The notes under the pieces: model-generated
Seen by the model: the letters and a program-made list of their open reading frames with translations, nothing else
Database searches by the model: none
Told to the model about the DNA's origin: nothing
Shown: positions 24,028 to 32,693 of the stretch, piece by piece
Position numbering within the stretch: position 1 is the first letter of the stretch
Layout of the letters: each line of letters starts with the position of its first letter
Assembly: GCF_000876015.1 (NCBI RefSeq)
Contig: NZ_BBQM01000005.1
Location: 1-64,000, forward strand
Length of the DNA stretch: 64,000 bases
From: Cupriavidus basilensis
GTDB lineage: Bacteria > Pseudomonadota > Gammaproteobacteria > Burkholderiales > Burkholderiaceae
Reading direction: 5' to 3'
Program-made: the position numbers and the translations under genes

Positions 24028-24474
24028 ATGAAACCAGATAACGGCACATGGGTGCTCATCTCCGGCGCATCCACCGGCTTCGGTGAAGCGTTCGCCAAGC
24101 AATATGCGCAGCTTGGCCACCAGCTGATACTCGTTGCCCGCCGTTTGGACCGGCTTGCAGCGTTGGCGCAATCGTTGCGGGCGTATGTTCTTCGGCTTGG
24201 TGAGGCGCCTCACCGGGAGTTCAAGCGTGATGGCGTGACGGTGACATCGCTTTGCCCGGGACTGACGGATACAGGCCTCGCAAGTGTCGCGCGGCAAAGA
24301 ATGACTCCCCAACTGAAGGCCATCATAATGCAGACGCCCTCTGTCGTTCGAGCGGGCATTCGTGCATTGGATGCCGGGCGGATCACAGATCATGCGGGCA
24401 CCGGAATCCGGGCGGCCGTTCTGGTGGAGGCCGTACTCGCATCGGCGTTTCCATTCATCGGGAAGAAGTCATGA
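24028..24474 (+). pseudogene. SDR gene with a large internal in-frame deletion
   Basis: Only 148 residues. The N-terminal 52 residues are a normal SDR start (VLISGASTGFGEAF, the cofactor loop, through LVARRLDRLAALAQSLRA). The sequence then jumps directly to YVLRLGEAPHREFKRDGVTVTSLCPGLTDTG, which in complete relatives follows the active-site Tyr-x3-Lys. Roughly 110 residues, including NNAG and the catalytic pair, are therefore missing at about 24180. The frame is kept, so a product may be made, but it cannot be an active dehydrogenase. Its stop overlaps the next gene start (ATGA), which may explain why the frame survives. Confidence 0.8.
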
Positions 24475-25478
24475 AAGCCTTCATCATTGATCGTTACGGC
24501 AGCAAAGGCGGTGGGCGGATCGGCCAGGTGGCCGAACCTGAAGTGCGGACGGATGATGTTCTGGTGCAGATCCATGCGGCAAGCGTCAACGTCCTGGATT
24601 CAAAGATCCGGAAAGGCGAGTTCAAGCTGATCCTGCCGTATCGCTTGCCTCTGGTTCTCGGAAATGACGTGGCTGGCGTCGTCGTCCGTGTCGGGGCCAA
24701 TGTGCGGGGATTCAAGCCAGGCGACGAGGTTTATGCGCGTCCGGACCAGGATCGCATTGGCACGTTCGCCGAACTTATTGCGGTAAAGGAAAGTGCGCTG
24801 GCGTTGAAGCCCAGCAACCTCAGCATGGAGGAAGCGGCCTCCATTCCTCTGGTCGGCCTGACCGCCTGGCAGGTTCTGGTCGAAACCGCGAAATTGAAAA
24901 GGGGGCAGAAGGTGCTGATCCACGCCGGTTCCGGTGGCGTGGGAACGATCGCCATTCAGCTCGCCAAGCATTTCGGCGCTTTCGTGGCCACGACCACCAG
25001 CACGAGCAACATCGACTGGGTGAAAGCCCTGGGCGCGGATATTGTCATCGACTACAGGAAACAGCACTTCGAAGATGCCTTGCATGGCTATGATGTCGTT
25101 CTGAACAGCCTTGGCAACGACGTGCTTGGGAAGTCGCTGCGCGTGCTGAAGCCCGGCGGAAAACTCATCTCCATATCCGGCCCTCCCAGCCCGGAGTTCG
25201 CGGTGGAGCAAGGCTTATCTTGGCCGTTGAAGCAGGTGATCCGCCTTCTGAGCTATCGGATCAGAAAGAAGGCCAAGCAGCAGGGCATCAGCTACTCGTT
25301 CGTGTTTATGCGTGCCAGCGGAGATCAATTGCGCGAGATTGGTTCGTTGATCGACTCCGGCGCAATCAAGCCAGTCATTGATCGAGTGTATTCGCTGGAC
25401 TCCACGGCAGATGCGTTGGCCTATGTCGAGAATGGGCGATCGAAGGGAAAGGTGATCGTCAAGGTAAAACAGCCCTGA
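24471..25478 (+). CDS. zinc-independent NADP-dependent alcohol dehydrogenase / quinone oxidoreductase (MDR)
   Basis: A 335-residue medium-chain reductase. The N-terminal GroES-like fold contains LPLVLGNDVAGVV, the Rossmann nucleotide site is HAGSGGVGTIAIQLAK, and the C-terminus has YVENGRSKGKVIVKV. The Cys/His pattern of zinc alcohol dehydrogenases is absent, placing it with quinone oxidoreductase or enone reductase types. It is coupled to the broken SDR by an ATGA overlap and is the last gene of the TetR operon. A short gap then separates it from the convergent IclR gene. Confidence 0.9.
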   Translation: MKAFIIDRYGSKGGGRIGQVAEPEVRTDDVLVQIHAASVNVLDSKIRKGEFKLILPYRLPLVLGNDVAGVVVRVGANVRGFKPGDEVYARPDQDRIGTFAELIAVKESALALKPSNLSMEEAASIPLVGLTAWQVLVETAKLKRGQKVLIHAGSGGVGTIAIQLAKHFGAFVATTTSTSNIDWVKALGADIVIDYRKQHFEDALHGYDVVLNSLGNDVLGKSLRVLKPGGKLISISGPPSPEFAVEQGLSWPLKQVIRLLSYRIRKKAKQQGISYSFVFMRASGDQLREIGSLIDSGAIKPVIDRVYSLDSTADALAYVENGRSKGKVIVKVKQP

Positions 25479-25636
25479 AAGGGAGGGGCGGGCGGGGAGG
25501 GGCAGGCGGTGGCGTTCATTTCCGGTCAGCCCGAGCGGTGACTTCTCCGCGGCGCGAACCGATATGGCCGGCCGGATGAAGTCCGCTCGGGCGAGGTCCT
25601 GGCGTGCGGAAAAGCCCAATTGCGGGCGGATCGTCA

Positions 25637-26512
25637 TCAGTGACGCTGATAGCGGTTCTCGATCATGCGGGCCGTGGCGATCAGCCGCGGACGGACGTCG
25701 GAGATGAAATGCCCGGCGGACATGGTTCGCGATGGCGCTGCGGCATTGATGACCACTGGCGGCAGTTCGGCACCGAGCCTGAGTGGCACCGCGATGCCGT
25801 TGATCTCCTTGTTCCATTCGCCGAACGACGTGACGCAGCCGATTTCCGACAGTTCCGAGAACGCGCGTGCAATACCTTGCTCGATGGCTGGCCACTGCGC
25901 TTCCCCCAGTGCCTGGAGCCGCTGCATGACGGAGCGCCGTTCCGCCGCGCCCATGATCGCGATGTGCGTCCGGCCAACGGCGGTTGTCCCAAGCGCCAGC
26001 CGGCTGCCGACGTCGAGGTTCAGTGTGACGGCGGTCGACTGGCTGCGACGGCAATCGATATAGAGCACCGACAGGTCATCGCGTATGCCAAGGGAAATCA
26101 TGGTGTGGGTACTGTCGGCCAGCGCCTGAAGCGCCGCGTCGCTGGCCGCGCGCAGGTCCAGCCGCGCGTGCGCCACATGAGCCAGTGTCAGCGTGGCGAG
26201 GCCAATGCGATAGCGCCCGAGATCCGCGATGTGATGGAGAAAGCCGAGTGTCGTCAGCGTATAGGTCAGGCGCGTGACGGTGGACTTGGGCAAACCGCAG
26301 CGGTGGGCGATTTCGAGGTTGCTGAGCCGCTCCTCGCTGGAATGGAACGCCTGCAGGATGCGCAGGCCCCGCGCCAGTGCCTCGACGAAATTCCGGTCCG
26401 ATCCCTCGGCGATGATCGACGCCACGGCGCCCGCGTTGTCCGGCGCTTCGGATGCCGCCGCGCGCGCCGCAAGCACGCTCGGAGTTTCTGCCTTGCCCGA
26501 TGCTTTTTTCAC
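25637..26512 (-). CDS. IclR-family transcriptional regulator
   Basis: A 291-residue regulator. After a poorly conserved ~40-residue N-terminus comes the IclR winged helix (ALARGLRILQAF, then SNLEIAHRCGLPKSTVTRLTYTLTTLGFL) and the C-terminal effector domain (LYIDCRRSQSTAV, GSRLALGTTAVGR). It begins with GTG at 26512, which overlaps the TGA of the acyl-CoA ligase remnant just upstream. It is the last gene of the leftward catabolic operon and probably autoregulates it in response to a pathway acid or CoA ester. Confidence 0.9.
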   Translation of the reverse strand: MKKASGKAETPSVLAARAAASEAPDNAGAVASIIAEGSDRNFVEALARGLRILQAFHSSEERLSNLEIAHRCGLPKSTVTRLTYTLTTLGFLHHIADLGRYRIGLATLTLAHVAHARLDLRAASDAALQALADSTHTMISLGIRDDLSVLYIDCRRSQSTAVTLNLDVGSRLALGTTAVGRTHIAIMGAAERRSVMQRLQALGEAQWPAIEQGIARAFSELSEIGCVTSFGEWNKEINGIAVPLRLGAELPPVVINAAAPSRTMSAGHFISDVRPRLIATARMIENRYQRH

Positions 26513-26622
26513 GGCGTCTCCCCTTTCCGCTGGCAGCGTTCCCGCATCGCGCGCTTGTCGTACTTGCCCACGCTCGTGCGCGGCAGCGCGTCAACGAAGT
26601 GTATCGCCTCTGGCACGGCATA
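26509..26622 (-). pseudogene. C-terminal stub of an AMP-forming acyl-CoA ligase
   Basis: In the frame ending at TGA 26511-26509 the translation reads AVPEAIHFVDALPRTSVGKY then DKRAMRERCQRKGETP. This is the C-terminal lid of long/medium-chain acyl-CoA synthetases, including the catalytic Lys in the TSVGKxDK motif. Upstream the frame meets a stop at 26637-26635 and no more ligase sequence is visible, so over 90% of the gene is gone. The 3' end of the alpha/beta hydrolase gene (in a different frame) overlaps the stub, showing where the deletion joined the two. Confidence 0.85.
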
Positions 26623-27343
26623 CAAGGAAGCGTCTCAGTACTTCCGCAAGCGCCTCCGGTTGCTCAAGCTGCGGCCAATGGCCGGCACGCGGCACCCTCT
26701 CGAGGCTCGCATCCTTGAAGCGCGTGGCCGTGGCCGCGATGACGTCTTCGGTAAAGAACGTGTCGTCGGTCGCCACGCAGAGGACGGGGCAGGGCAAAGC
26801 CGATGGCGTCCGGCCGGCGGGGTGGCCGCCGGTCCATGCCTGCAGTTGGGCCAGCGCATCCTCCCGCCGTGTCGCCACGGTGCCATCGACGAGGATGTCC
26901 AGCGCATCGGCATCGAGCTCCACCGCCAGCCCGCGCTTGCCCGCGCCGATGGCCTCACGGTCCGTCAGTCCGGCCCGTGCGGCGAACCGTGCCATGACAG
27001 CCGGCGGCAGCGGATAGCCGGCCAGCGGTGCGGCGGTGATCAAGGCAAGGCCGGCGAGTCGGTCGCCCAGTTGCAGCGCGGCCAGTTCCGCCACCTGGGC
27101 GCCCATGCTGTGGCCAACCACGATCACCGGCACCGACGCGTCCGCTGTGATTTCCCCGATCTGACGCACCACGTCCGCGGCATAGCCTTCGAGTTGACGG
27201 TCCGGCCCGGCCCCGGCCGCGCCGGAGCGCAATGCCACCGGGACAATCTTCCAGCCCTGCGGCGCGAACCGGCCGATCAGGCGGCTCCAGACGCCCGGGC
27301 CGTCGAGATAGCCGTGCACGAGCACCATGATGCCCTGCGTCAT
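26591..27343 (-). CDS. alpha/beta hydrolase (lies at a deletion junction)
   Basis: A 250-residue hydrolase with an HGYLDGPGVW oxyanion region, nucleophile elbow GHSMGAQ and catalytic His in RAGHWPQLEQPEALAEVLRRFL. The fold appears complete to LRRFL; the last ten residues (VCRARGDTLR) are encoded across the ligase remnant and are probably foreign to the original protein. GGAGGTGAG lies just upstream of the ATG at 27343, which overlaps the preceding stop. A CoA-thioester or ester substrate is plausible from its neighbours, but unproven. Confidence 0.82.
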   Translation of the reverse strand: MTQGIMVLVHGYLDGPGVWSRLIGRFAPQGWKIVPVALRSGAAGAGPDRQLEGYAADVVRQIGEITADASVPVIVVGHSMGAQVAELAALQLGDRLAGLALITAAPLAGYPLPPAVMARFAARAGLTDREAIGAGKRGLAVELDADALDILVDGTVATRREDALAQLQAWTGGHPAGRTPSALPCPVLCVATDDTFFTEDVIAATATRFKDASLERVPRAGHWPQLEQPEALAEVLRRFLVCRARGDTLR

Positions 27344-28272
27344 GCTCTCACCTCCGGCATCAGATGTTCCAGATACCACTGCAGCGCCGCCGAGCTGGAA
27401 GCCTCGAACGACTTCCGGTATGCGTCGAAGTGGCCGCCGGCGATGAGGCGCAGCCGCTTGGGCTCCACGGCCCGCTCGTAAGCTGCCAGCGCCAGGTCGG
27501 TCGGCGTGACGACGTCGTGTTCGGCGACGACCATCAGCAAAGGCTTCGGCCCGATGCGCGGAATCCAGTGGCCGGGCTCGTAGAGCTGCGACAGCCGGGA
27601 CGAGCGCAACGTCACGTATTCGCTGGGTTCGACGCCGTCGGGAATGTCGTAGGCGTTGTGGTAGTCCATCATGTCCTTCGACCGGTAGACCGCGCGCACC
27701 GCCGGGTCCAGGCTGACGACGCGCTGCATCGTCGGCGGCTCGCCGCGCAACTGCGCCCGTTCGTCGTCGTCGAACAGCGCCTGCTGGGCCGCGCGCGCGT
27801 CGGGCGCCACGCGGCGCAGGCTTTGCTCGTAGCCGCTGACGATCGGCACCTGCGCCACGACCGCGCGAATCCGCGCATCGGTGGCGCCCAGCACCACGGC
27901 GTGGCCGCCGGCGTAGCTCGTGCCCCAGATGCCGATCCGCTTCGCGTCGATGCCGTCGAGCGATGCCAGGTAGCCGATGGCGCGCCGCCAGTCGGCAATC
28001 TGCTGCCACGGGTCGATGTCGCCGCGCACCGCGCCGCCGCTCAGGCCGAAATTGCGATGATCGTGGACGAGCACCGCGAAGCCCGCGGCCGCGAAGCGCT
28101 CGGCATACTCGCGGAGTCCGCGGTATTTCAGGCCGGAGAAGCCATGCGCCATCGTGATGGCGGGAGCGGGCCCGTCGTGCGGGGCCGGCCGGAAGACCCA
28201 GGCATGCAGTTCGATTCCGCCTTCGGCCGGGATGTAGTGTTCTTCGGGTTGCATCATGTCGTTGCCTTTCAT
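27340..28272 (-). CDS. alpha/beta hydrolase, dienelactone-hydrolase/peptidase-like
   Basis: A 310-residue soluble protein with the pattern MAHGFSGLKY, nucleophile elbow GTSYAGG, acidic residue in AEHDVVTP and His in GGHFDAY. It resembles the DLH/acetyl-xylan-esterase-like group often found with CoA-dependent catabolic genes. The first ATG overlaps the stop of the enoyl-CoA hydratase gene; an in-frame ATG five codons later (28257) has AAGG at better spacing and could be the true start. Substrate unknown. Confidence 0.82.
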   Translation of the reverse strand: MKGNDMMQPEEHYIPAEGGIELHAWVFRPAPHDGPAPAITMAHGFSGLKYRGLREYAERFAAAGFAVLVHDHRNFGLSGGAVRGDIDPWQQIADWRRAIGYLASLDGIDAKRIGIWGTSYAGGHAVVLGATDARIRAVVAQVPIVSGYEQSLRRVAPDARAAQQALFDDDERAQLRGEPPTMQRVVSLDPAVRAVYRSKDMMDYHNAYDIPDGVEPSEYVTLRSSRLSQLYEPGHWIPRIGPKPLLMVVAEHDVVTPTDLALAAYERAVEPKRLRLIAGGHFDAYRKSFEASSSAALQWYLEHLMPEVRA

Positions 28273-29087
28273 TGTCCGTGGAACGGGACTTCCGGCCGGG
28301 GCAGGCCGGCTTCGATGGCCGCGATGGCCGACTGCACGCCGCGTTGCACGTCGTCGGTCGCCAGCAGCACGGAAACCTGCTCGATCATCACTTCGTCCGC
28401 GGCCCGCACGCCGCCCGCGGACCAGGCGCCGAGCACCGACTTGGTCACGGCATGCGCGCGCGTGGGACCGGCGGCCAGCTGCATGGCATGCCGCATGGCG
28501 GTTTCGGCCAGCGCACCGTCGGGCACGACCTTGGCGACGATGTTCAGCGAGAGCGCCTCGGCCGCGGTGATTTCCTCGGACAGCATCACCAGGCGCGCCG
28601 CCACGCCGCGGCCGCAGCGCTCCGCTATGCGCTGGATGCCGCCCGCCAGAGGCGAAACCCCCAGCGTGGCTTCGGTGAAGCGGAACCGCGTCGATTCGGC
28701 GGCGAAGATCAGGTCGGTATGCAGCGCAAGCTCGAAGCCGCCGCCATAGGCGCGGCCGTTGACCTCGCAGATCGTGGGAATCGGCAACGATTCGATGGCA
28801 TTGAGAATGCCGTTCGAATAGCCGAAGCGCTCGCGCCTGGCACTGTGCGTTTCAAGGTGAGGCCATTCGCGGAAATCGCCGCCCAGGCAAAAGTCGTCGA
28901 GTTCGCTGCGGAACAGCATGGCGCGCGCGCCGGCGCGCACGCCATGACGGATGGCGGCCTCGAGCTCGGCATACAGCGTCCGGGTCAGGCGGTTCTGCGG
29001 GGGGCGATTCAGCGTGACGATCGCCACGCCGTCGCGCATGGCATGGCGGATCAGCGGTTCGCCGGTGGATTGGGTGGATGCGGTCAT
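28269..29087 (-). CDS. enoyl-CoA hydratase/isomerase (crotonase family)
   Basis: A 272-residue crotonase-fold enzyme. The oxyanion-hole segments are recognisable: FCLGGDFREW in the first and CEVNGRAYGGGFELALHTD in the second. The classical catalytic Glu positions are not all evident (EATLGVSPLAGG holds one), so hydration, isomerisation or C-C cleavage cannot be told apart. GGAG precedes the ATG at 29087. It lies in the middle of the leftward operon, coupled to the downstream hydrolase by ATGA. Confidence 0.85.
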   Translation of the reverse strand: MTASTQSTGEPLIRHAMRDGVAIVTLNRPPQNRLTRTLYAELEAAIRHGVRAGARAMLFRSELDDFCLGGDFREWPHLETHSARRERFGYSNGILNAIESLPIPTICEVNGRAYGGGFELALHTDLIFAAESTRFRFTEATLGVSPLAGGIQRIAERCGRGVAARLVMLSEEITAAEALSLNIVAKVVPDGALAETAMRHAMQLAAGPTRAHAVTKSVLGAWSAGGVRAADEVMIEQVSVLLATDDVQRGVQSAIAAIEAGLPRPEVPFHGQ

Positions 29088-29099
29088 GTCGTTGCTCCG

Positions 29100-29552
29100 T
29101 CAGACGGTTTCCCAGATGTCGGCGAGCGACGTGCGATCGGTCAGCGCGCTGGCGACGGACACCACGCGCCAGCCCTTGTCCGTGCGGTGGATGCCGAAAT
29201 GCACGGCGCGGCGTTCGATCTCGCTCTCGTCGGCGCGCCGCCGCGACCAGATCACGTCGATCGATCCGGCGTTGTGGTTGTAGCCTTTGACGGCGCGGTC
29301 CAGCACGACGGTATGGGTGTACCGCTCGGCCTGCAGGGGGGCCTGGTTGGCCCGCAGCAGCCCGATGACCTGGTCTCCGGTGTGCAGGCATCGGGTCATG
29401 TTGACCGAAGCGGCATGCAGCGGCGCGCCCCAGTATTTCAGGATGGCCTCGGGATCGTGGTCCGTGTCGGCCCCCATCCGCACCCAGTCGGGCAGGTAGG
29501 TGTCGAAGAACCAGCTATTCATTTCGCGGACGGCGGTGCGGTCTGTGCTCAT
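29100..29552 (-). CDS. SnoaL/NTF2-like small protein
   Basis: A 150-residue protein with the alpha+beta pattern of NTF2-like folds: an N-terminal helix with tryptophans (NSWFFDTYLPDWVRMG), a middle strand region with paired His/Thr (AERYTHTVVLDRAV), and a final RTDKGWRVVSVAS strand typical of SnoaL-like proteins. No motif identifies a reaction; such proteins can be isomerases, hydratases or ligand carriers. It ends 12 bases before the enoyl-CoA hydratase start. Confidence 0.6.
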   Translation of the reverse strand: MSTDRTAVREMNSWFFDTYLPDWVRMGADTDHDPEAILKYWGAPLHAASVNMTRCLHTGDQVIGLLRANQAPLQAERYTHTVVLDRAVKGYNHNAGSIDVIWSRRRADESEIERRAVHFGIHRTDKGWRVVSVASALTDRTSLADIWETV

Positions 29553-29585
29553 GGCGTGGGTGTTCCTCGGGGTGAATCGATTCGG

Positions 29586-30575
29586 TCAATCGAGCCTGGC
29601 GCCGGATTCACGGACGACCTGCTTCCATACCGGGGCTTCGCGCCGGTAGGTGGCCGCCACGTCGACGGGGCCCTGGAAGCTGGGCGCCCACCCCAGGTCG
29701 CGGATGCGCTTCTGCACGTCGGGCTTGCGCAATGCCTTGTCGAGTTCCAGCGCCAGGCGGTCCACCACCGGCGCCGGCGTGCCGGCGGGCACGGCCACGC
29801 CGACCCAGCCCACCGCGCGCAGCAGCGCGTCGTCGATGCCGGTCTCGGTCAACGTGGGGACGTCGGGCAATGCGGCCAGCCGCGCCGGCCCGGTCACGCC
29901 GATCGGCCTGAGCCGCCCCGCGGCGATGAACTGGGGCGCCTGCGCGCCCGTGACAAAGGACACCTGGATGTTGCCGGCGACCAGATCGTTGATCATGGGC
30001 GATTCGCCGCGATAGGCAACGTGCGCCATGTCGCCGCCGAGCAGGTCGTTGAGGCGGCTGGCGCTCAGATGGGAAATCGTGCCGACGCCCCAGGAGCCGT
30101 ACGACATCTTGCCCTTGTGCGACTGCACGTACTTGCGCAGGTCCGCCAGGTTGCCGACGTGGATGCCGGACGTCACGACCAGCACCAGCGGCGCCTCCGC
30201 GACCTTGGCGACGAGCTTGAGGTCCTTCTCCGGCTGGTAGGGCAGCTTCGTGTACAGAAACTGGTTGATCATGAGGTTCGAGCTCAGCGCCACGGTCAGC
30301 GTGTAGCCGTCGGCCGGCGCCTTGGCCACGACATCCACGCCAAGATTGCCGGCCGCGCCGGTCCTGTTGTCGACCACGAACGGCTGGCCCAGCGCCTGGC
30401 CGAGCGGCTGCGCCAGCGTGCGGGCGACGATGTCGATCGCGCCGCCGGCCGCGTATGGCGCCACGATCTTGACCGGCTTGGAGGGATAGTCCTGCGCCGC
30501 GATGCAAAGCGGGGCGAGCGAAAGCAAAGCGCTGCCCAGCACGCCGGCCAGCGCCGTGCGCGTTCTGTGATGCAT
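29586..30575 (-). CDS. Bug-family (TctC-like) tripartite tricarboxylate transporter binding protein
   Basis: A 329-residue secreted binding protein. The signal peptide ends about residue 27 (CIAAQ) and the mature protein begins DYPSKPVKIVAPYAAGGAID, the Bug hallmark; GAAGNLGVDVVAKAPADGYTL and the GDMAHVAYRGESPM loop also match. Bugs bind small carboxylates or amides in the periplasm and are greatly expanded in Burkholderiales, usually without dedicated TctA/TctB genes, as here. AGGAG lies seven bases before the ATG, and three copies of a hexamer repeat sit just upstream of that. Confidence 0.93.
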   Translation of the reverse strand: MHHRTRTALAGVLGSALLSLAPLCIAAQDYPSKPVKIVAPYAAGGAIDIVARTLAQPLGQALGQPFVVDNRTGAAGNLGVDVVAKAPADGYTLTVALSSNLMINQFLYTKLPYQPEKDLKLVAKVAEAPLVLVVTSGIHVGNLADLRKYVQSHKGKMSYGSWGVGTISHLSASRLNDLLGGDMAHVAYRGESPMINDLVAGNIQVSFVTGAQAPQFIAAGRLRPIGVTGPARLAALPDVPTLTETGIDDALLRAVGWVGVAVPAGTPAPVVDRLALELDKALRKPDVQKRIRDLGWAPSFQGPVDVAATYRREAPVWKQVVRESGARLD

Positions 30576-30590
30576 GGTTGTCTCCTGATA

Positions 30591-30611
30591 GTTCTGGTTC
30601 TGGTTCTGGTT
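30591..30611 (+). repeat. Hexanucleotide tandem repeat (GTTCTG) in the leader of the Bug gene
   Basis: Three exact copies of GTTCTG followed by a partial GTT, lying between the stop of the SDR gene and the ribosome binding site of the Bug gene, on the transcribed leader. Copy-number change would alter leader length but not a reading frame. Confidence 0.7.
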
Positions 30612-30628
30612 TGATGCGAAAGGCGTTG

Positions 30629-31405
30629 CTACATCCAGCTAAGCACCTGGCCGCCGTCGACGGGAATGACCGCCCCGGCCATGTACCGGCCGGCATCGGA
30701 CGCCAGCAGCAGCATCGCGCCGTCGAGGTCCGACGGCTTGCCGAACCGGCGCATGGGAATCCGCCGGAGAATTCCCTCCTCGATGCCGCGCCCGGCGAAC
30801 TCGGCGTGCATGTCCGTTTCGATGTTGCCCGGGGCGATCGCGTTGACGCGCACCCCCTTGCCGGCCAGTTCCAGCGCCATGATCTGCGTCAGGTGAATGA
30901 GCCCGGCTTTCGATGCGCCGTAGCTCGACATCTGGCCGCCGGCGCGCAGCCCCGAGGATGAAGCGATATTGATGATGCTGCCCCGCCCGCGCGCCACCAT
31001 GTGGCGTGCCGCTTCCTGGGCCATCAGATAGGCCCCCTTCAGGTTGGTGTCGAAGACACGCGAGATGGCCTCGGGCGATTGCTCGACGAAGCGCGCCACG
31101 TGAATGACGCCCGCGTTGTTGACGAGGATGTCGATGGGCTGGTCCAGCGCCGCCTCGGCCGCCCGCCATGCGGGCGCGATGGCCGTGGCGTCGGTCACGT
31201 CCAGTGCCACGGCGCATGCCCTGTGTCCCGCCGAGCGCAACTCGGCGGCGACGGCTTCGAGCCGGTCGGTGCGCCGTGCCGCCAGCGCCACCGCCGCCCC
31301 CGCTTCGGCAAGCATGCGCGCGGTGTGCAGGCCGATGCCGCTCGAAGCGCCGGAGATGAAGGCGGCGCGGCCTTGAAGATCGAATGGTGATGCGTGCAGG
31401 TGCAT
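30629..31405 (-). CDS. Short-chain dehydrogenase/reductase (first gene of the catabolic operon)
   Basis: A 258-residue classical SDR with SGASSGIGLHTARML, NNAGVIHVARF, active-site Tyr/Lys in SSYGASKAGLIHL and the C-terminal PVDGGQVLSWM typical of FabG-like members. I chose ATG 31405 (MHLHASPFDLQG); the frame extends 32 codons further up with a poor composition. Likely the promoter-proximal gene of a leftward operon that includes the Bug protein, NTF2-like protein, crotonase, two hydrolases, the ligase remnant and IclR. Its probable role is oxidation of a hydroxyacyl intermediate. Confidence 0.9.
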   Translation of the reverse strand: MHLHASPFDLQGRAAFISGASSGIGLHTARMLAEAGAAVALAARRTDRLEAVAAELRSAGHRACAVALDVTDATAIAPAWRAAEAALDQPIDILVNNAGVIHVARFVEQSPEAISRVFDTNLKGAYLMAQEAARHMVARGRGSIINIASSSGLRAGGQMSSYGASKAGLIHLTQIMALELAGKGVRVNAIAPGNIETDMHAEFAGRGIEEGILRRIPMRRFGKPSDLDGAMLLLASDAGRYMAGAVIPVDGGQVLSWM

Positions 31406-31862
31406 GGAGACGGCTTCCTGGCCGTCGCCCATGACGTGCCGGAAGTCGGGCCATGCGGGCGGCGGTGTGGAAAGTCTAGGGGGCGCCGGACCGCGCGCCA
31501 ACGGCGCGTTCCGCTGTGCGGTCCGGCGTTGCGTCCGCGCTCGCCGGCGGCGGCGCTCCTTCCGTGCCGTGGCGATTACCCACCTTCCAGCCGGCGAAGT
31601 CGTTCCGCCAGCGTTTGGAACGGCCGGTCTTCATCGTCATATGGCCTCCGCTCGACCCGAAGGAGACGAACGCCGAGGCGCCGGGGCGGCGACGGTTTCC
31701 GGGGACGCAGCAGCCGTTCGTCGGCCAACTGGCCTGTCCGAGTCGCGGCGGGCCGACCGCGCCGGGATGGGTTCGCGGGTGAGCCGATGGTGAGCCTATG
31801 GCAGGGCTAAGTCAGCCTGGCCAGACTGATGGCAACCCATTTCACCTCGGCGGAATAACACC
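31406..31862. other. 457-base divergent intergenic region, no gene recognised
   Basis: Separates the leftward SDR operon from the rightward COG4705 operon. Short open frames of up to ~130 codons exist on the plus strand but none has a recognisable motif, a ribosome binding site or a consistent composition. It should contain the promoters for both operons, but I cannot point to a convincing -35/-10 pair. Confidence 0.5.
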
Positions 31863-32645
31863 ATGAACAACTTGCCCACGGCCAGTTCCACGGGCTGGCT
31901 CAACAAAGTTCCGGAAGTCGCGCTGTCGTTCTGGATCATCAAGATCATGTCCACCACGGTGGGGGAGACGGGCGCCGATTTCCTGGCGGTCGACGCGGGC
32001 TGGGGCCAGGGCATGACCCGCGCGGTCATGGCCGCCTTGCTGGCGGCCGCCTTGTTCACGCAGTTGCGTACCCGCCGCCATACCCCGTGGATTTACTGGC
32101 TGACGGTGGTATTGGTCAGCGTGGTCGGTACCCAGATCACCGACCTGCTGACCGATGGCCTGGGCGTCAGCCTGTACGTCAGTACTTCGGCCTTCGCGGT
32201 GACGCTTGCCGCGATCTTCCTCGTCTGGTATCGGGTCGAGCGCACCCTGTCCATCCACGACATCGTGACGCGCCGCCGCGAATTGTTCTATTGGGCCGCC
32301 ATCCTCTGCACGTTTGCTCTGGGCACCGCCGCCGGCGACCTGGCGACCGAGGCACTGGGCCTGGGCTTCACCTGGGGCGCCGTCGCGTTCGGCGCGCTGA
32401 TCGGCATCACCTACACCGCCTGGCGCATGGGAGGCAATGCCGTGCTGACCTTCTGGATTGGATACATCCTGACCCGTCCCTTCGGCGCGGCGCTCGGCGA
32501 CCTGCTGACGCAGGCCAAGACCTACGGCGGCCTCGGCATGGGGGCCATGTGGACCAGTGTCCTGTTCCTTTCGGTGATCGTCATGCTTGTGGCTCTTGCA
32601 CAGATCGGCATGAACGGAAGCAGCGCTGCGCAAGCCGCCGAGTAA
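31863..32645 (+). CDS. COG4705-type repeat membrane protein
   Basis: A 260-residue integral membrane protein of unknown function. It is built from four related units of about two helices each; each unit starts with a Gly/Thr-rich loop carrying an acidic residue: TTVGETGADFL, VGTQITDLLTDGLG, LGTAAGDLATEALGLG and FGAALGDLLTQAKTYGGLG. The N-terminus KVPEVALSFWIIKI is the family's hallmark. The repeated acidic, glycine-flanked loops inside the membrane are reminiscent of cation-binding repeats, but no transport activity is established to my knowledge. It heads an operon with a lipoprotein, a broken second copy and a two-component system. Confidence 0.8.
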   Translation: MNNLPTASSTGWLNKVPEVALSFWIIKIMSTTVGETGADFLAVDAGWGQGMTRAVMAALLAAALFTQLRTRRHTPWIYWLTVVLVSVVGTQITDLLTDGLGVSLYVSTSAFAVTLAAIFLVWYRVERTLSIHDIVTRRRELFYWAAILCTFALGTAAGDLATEALGLGFTWGAVAFGALIGITYTAWRMGGNAVLTFWIGYILTRPFGAALGDLLTQAKTYGGLGMGAMWTSVLFLSVIVMLVALAQIGMNGSSAAQAAE

Positions 32646-32693
32646 CCCCCTTTAACTCCCTTTTGGCCCCCTTCCCAAGCTCAAGGAGAAATC

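Noticed and set aside
31516..31782. 88-codon open frame in the gap before the COG4705 gene
   Set aside because: No ribosome binding site, no domain, and frame use does not resemble a gene.
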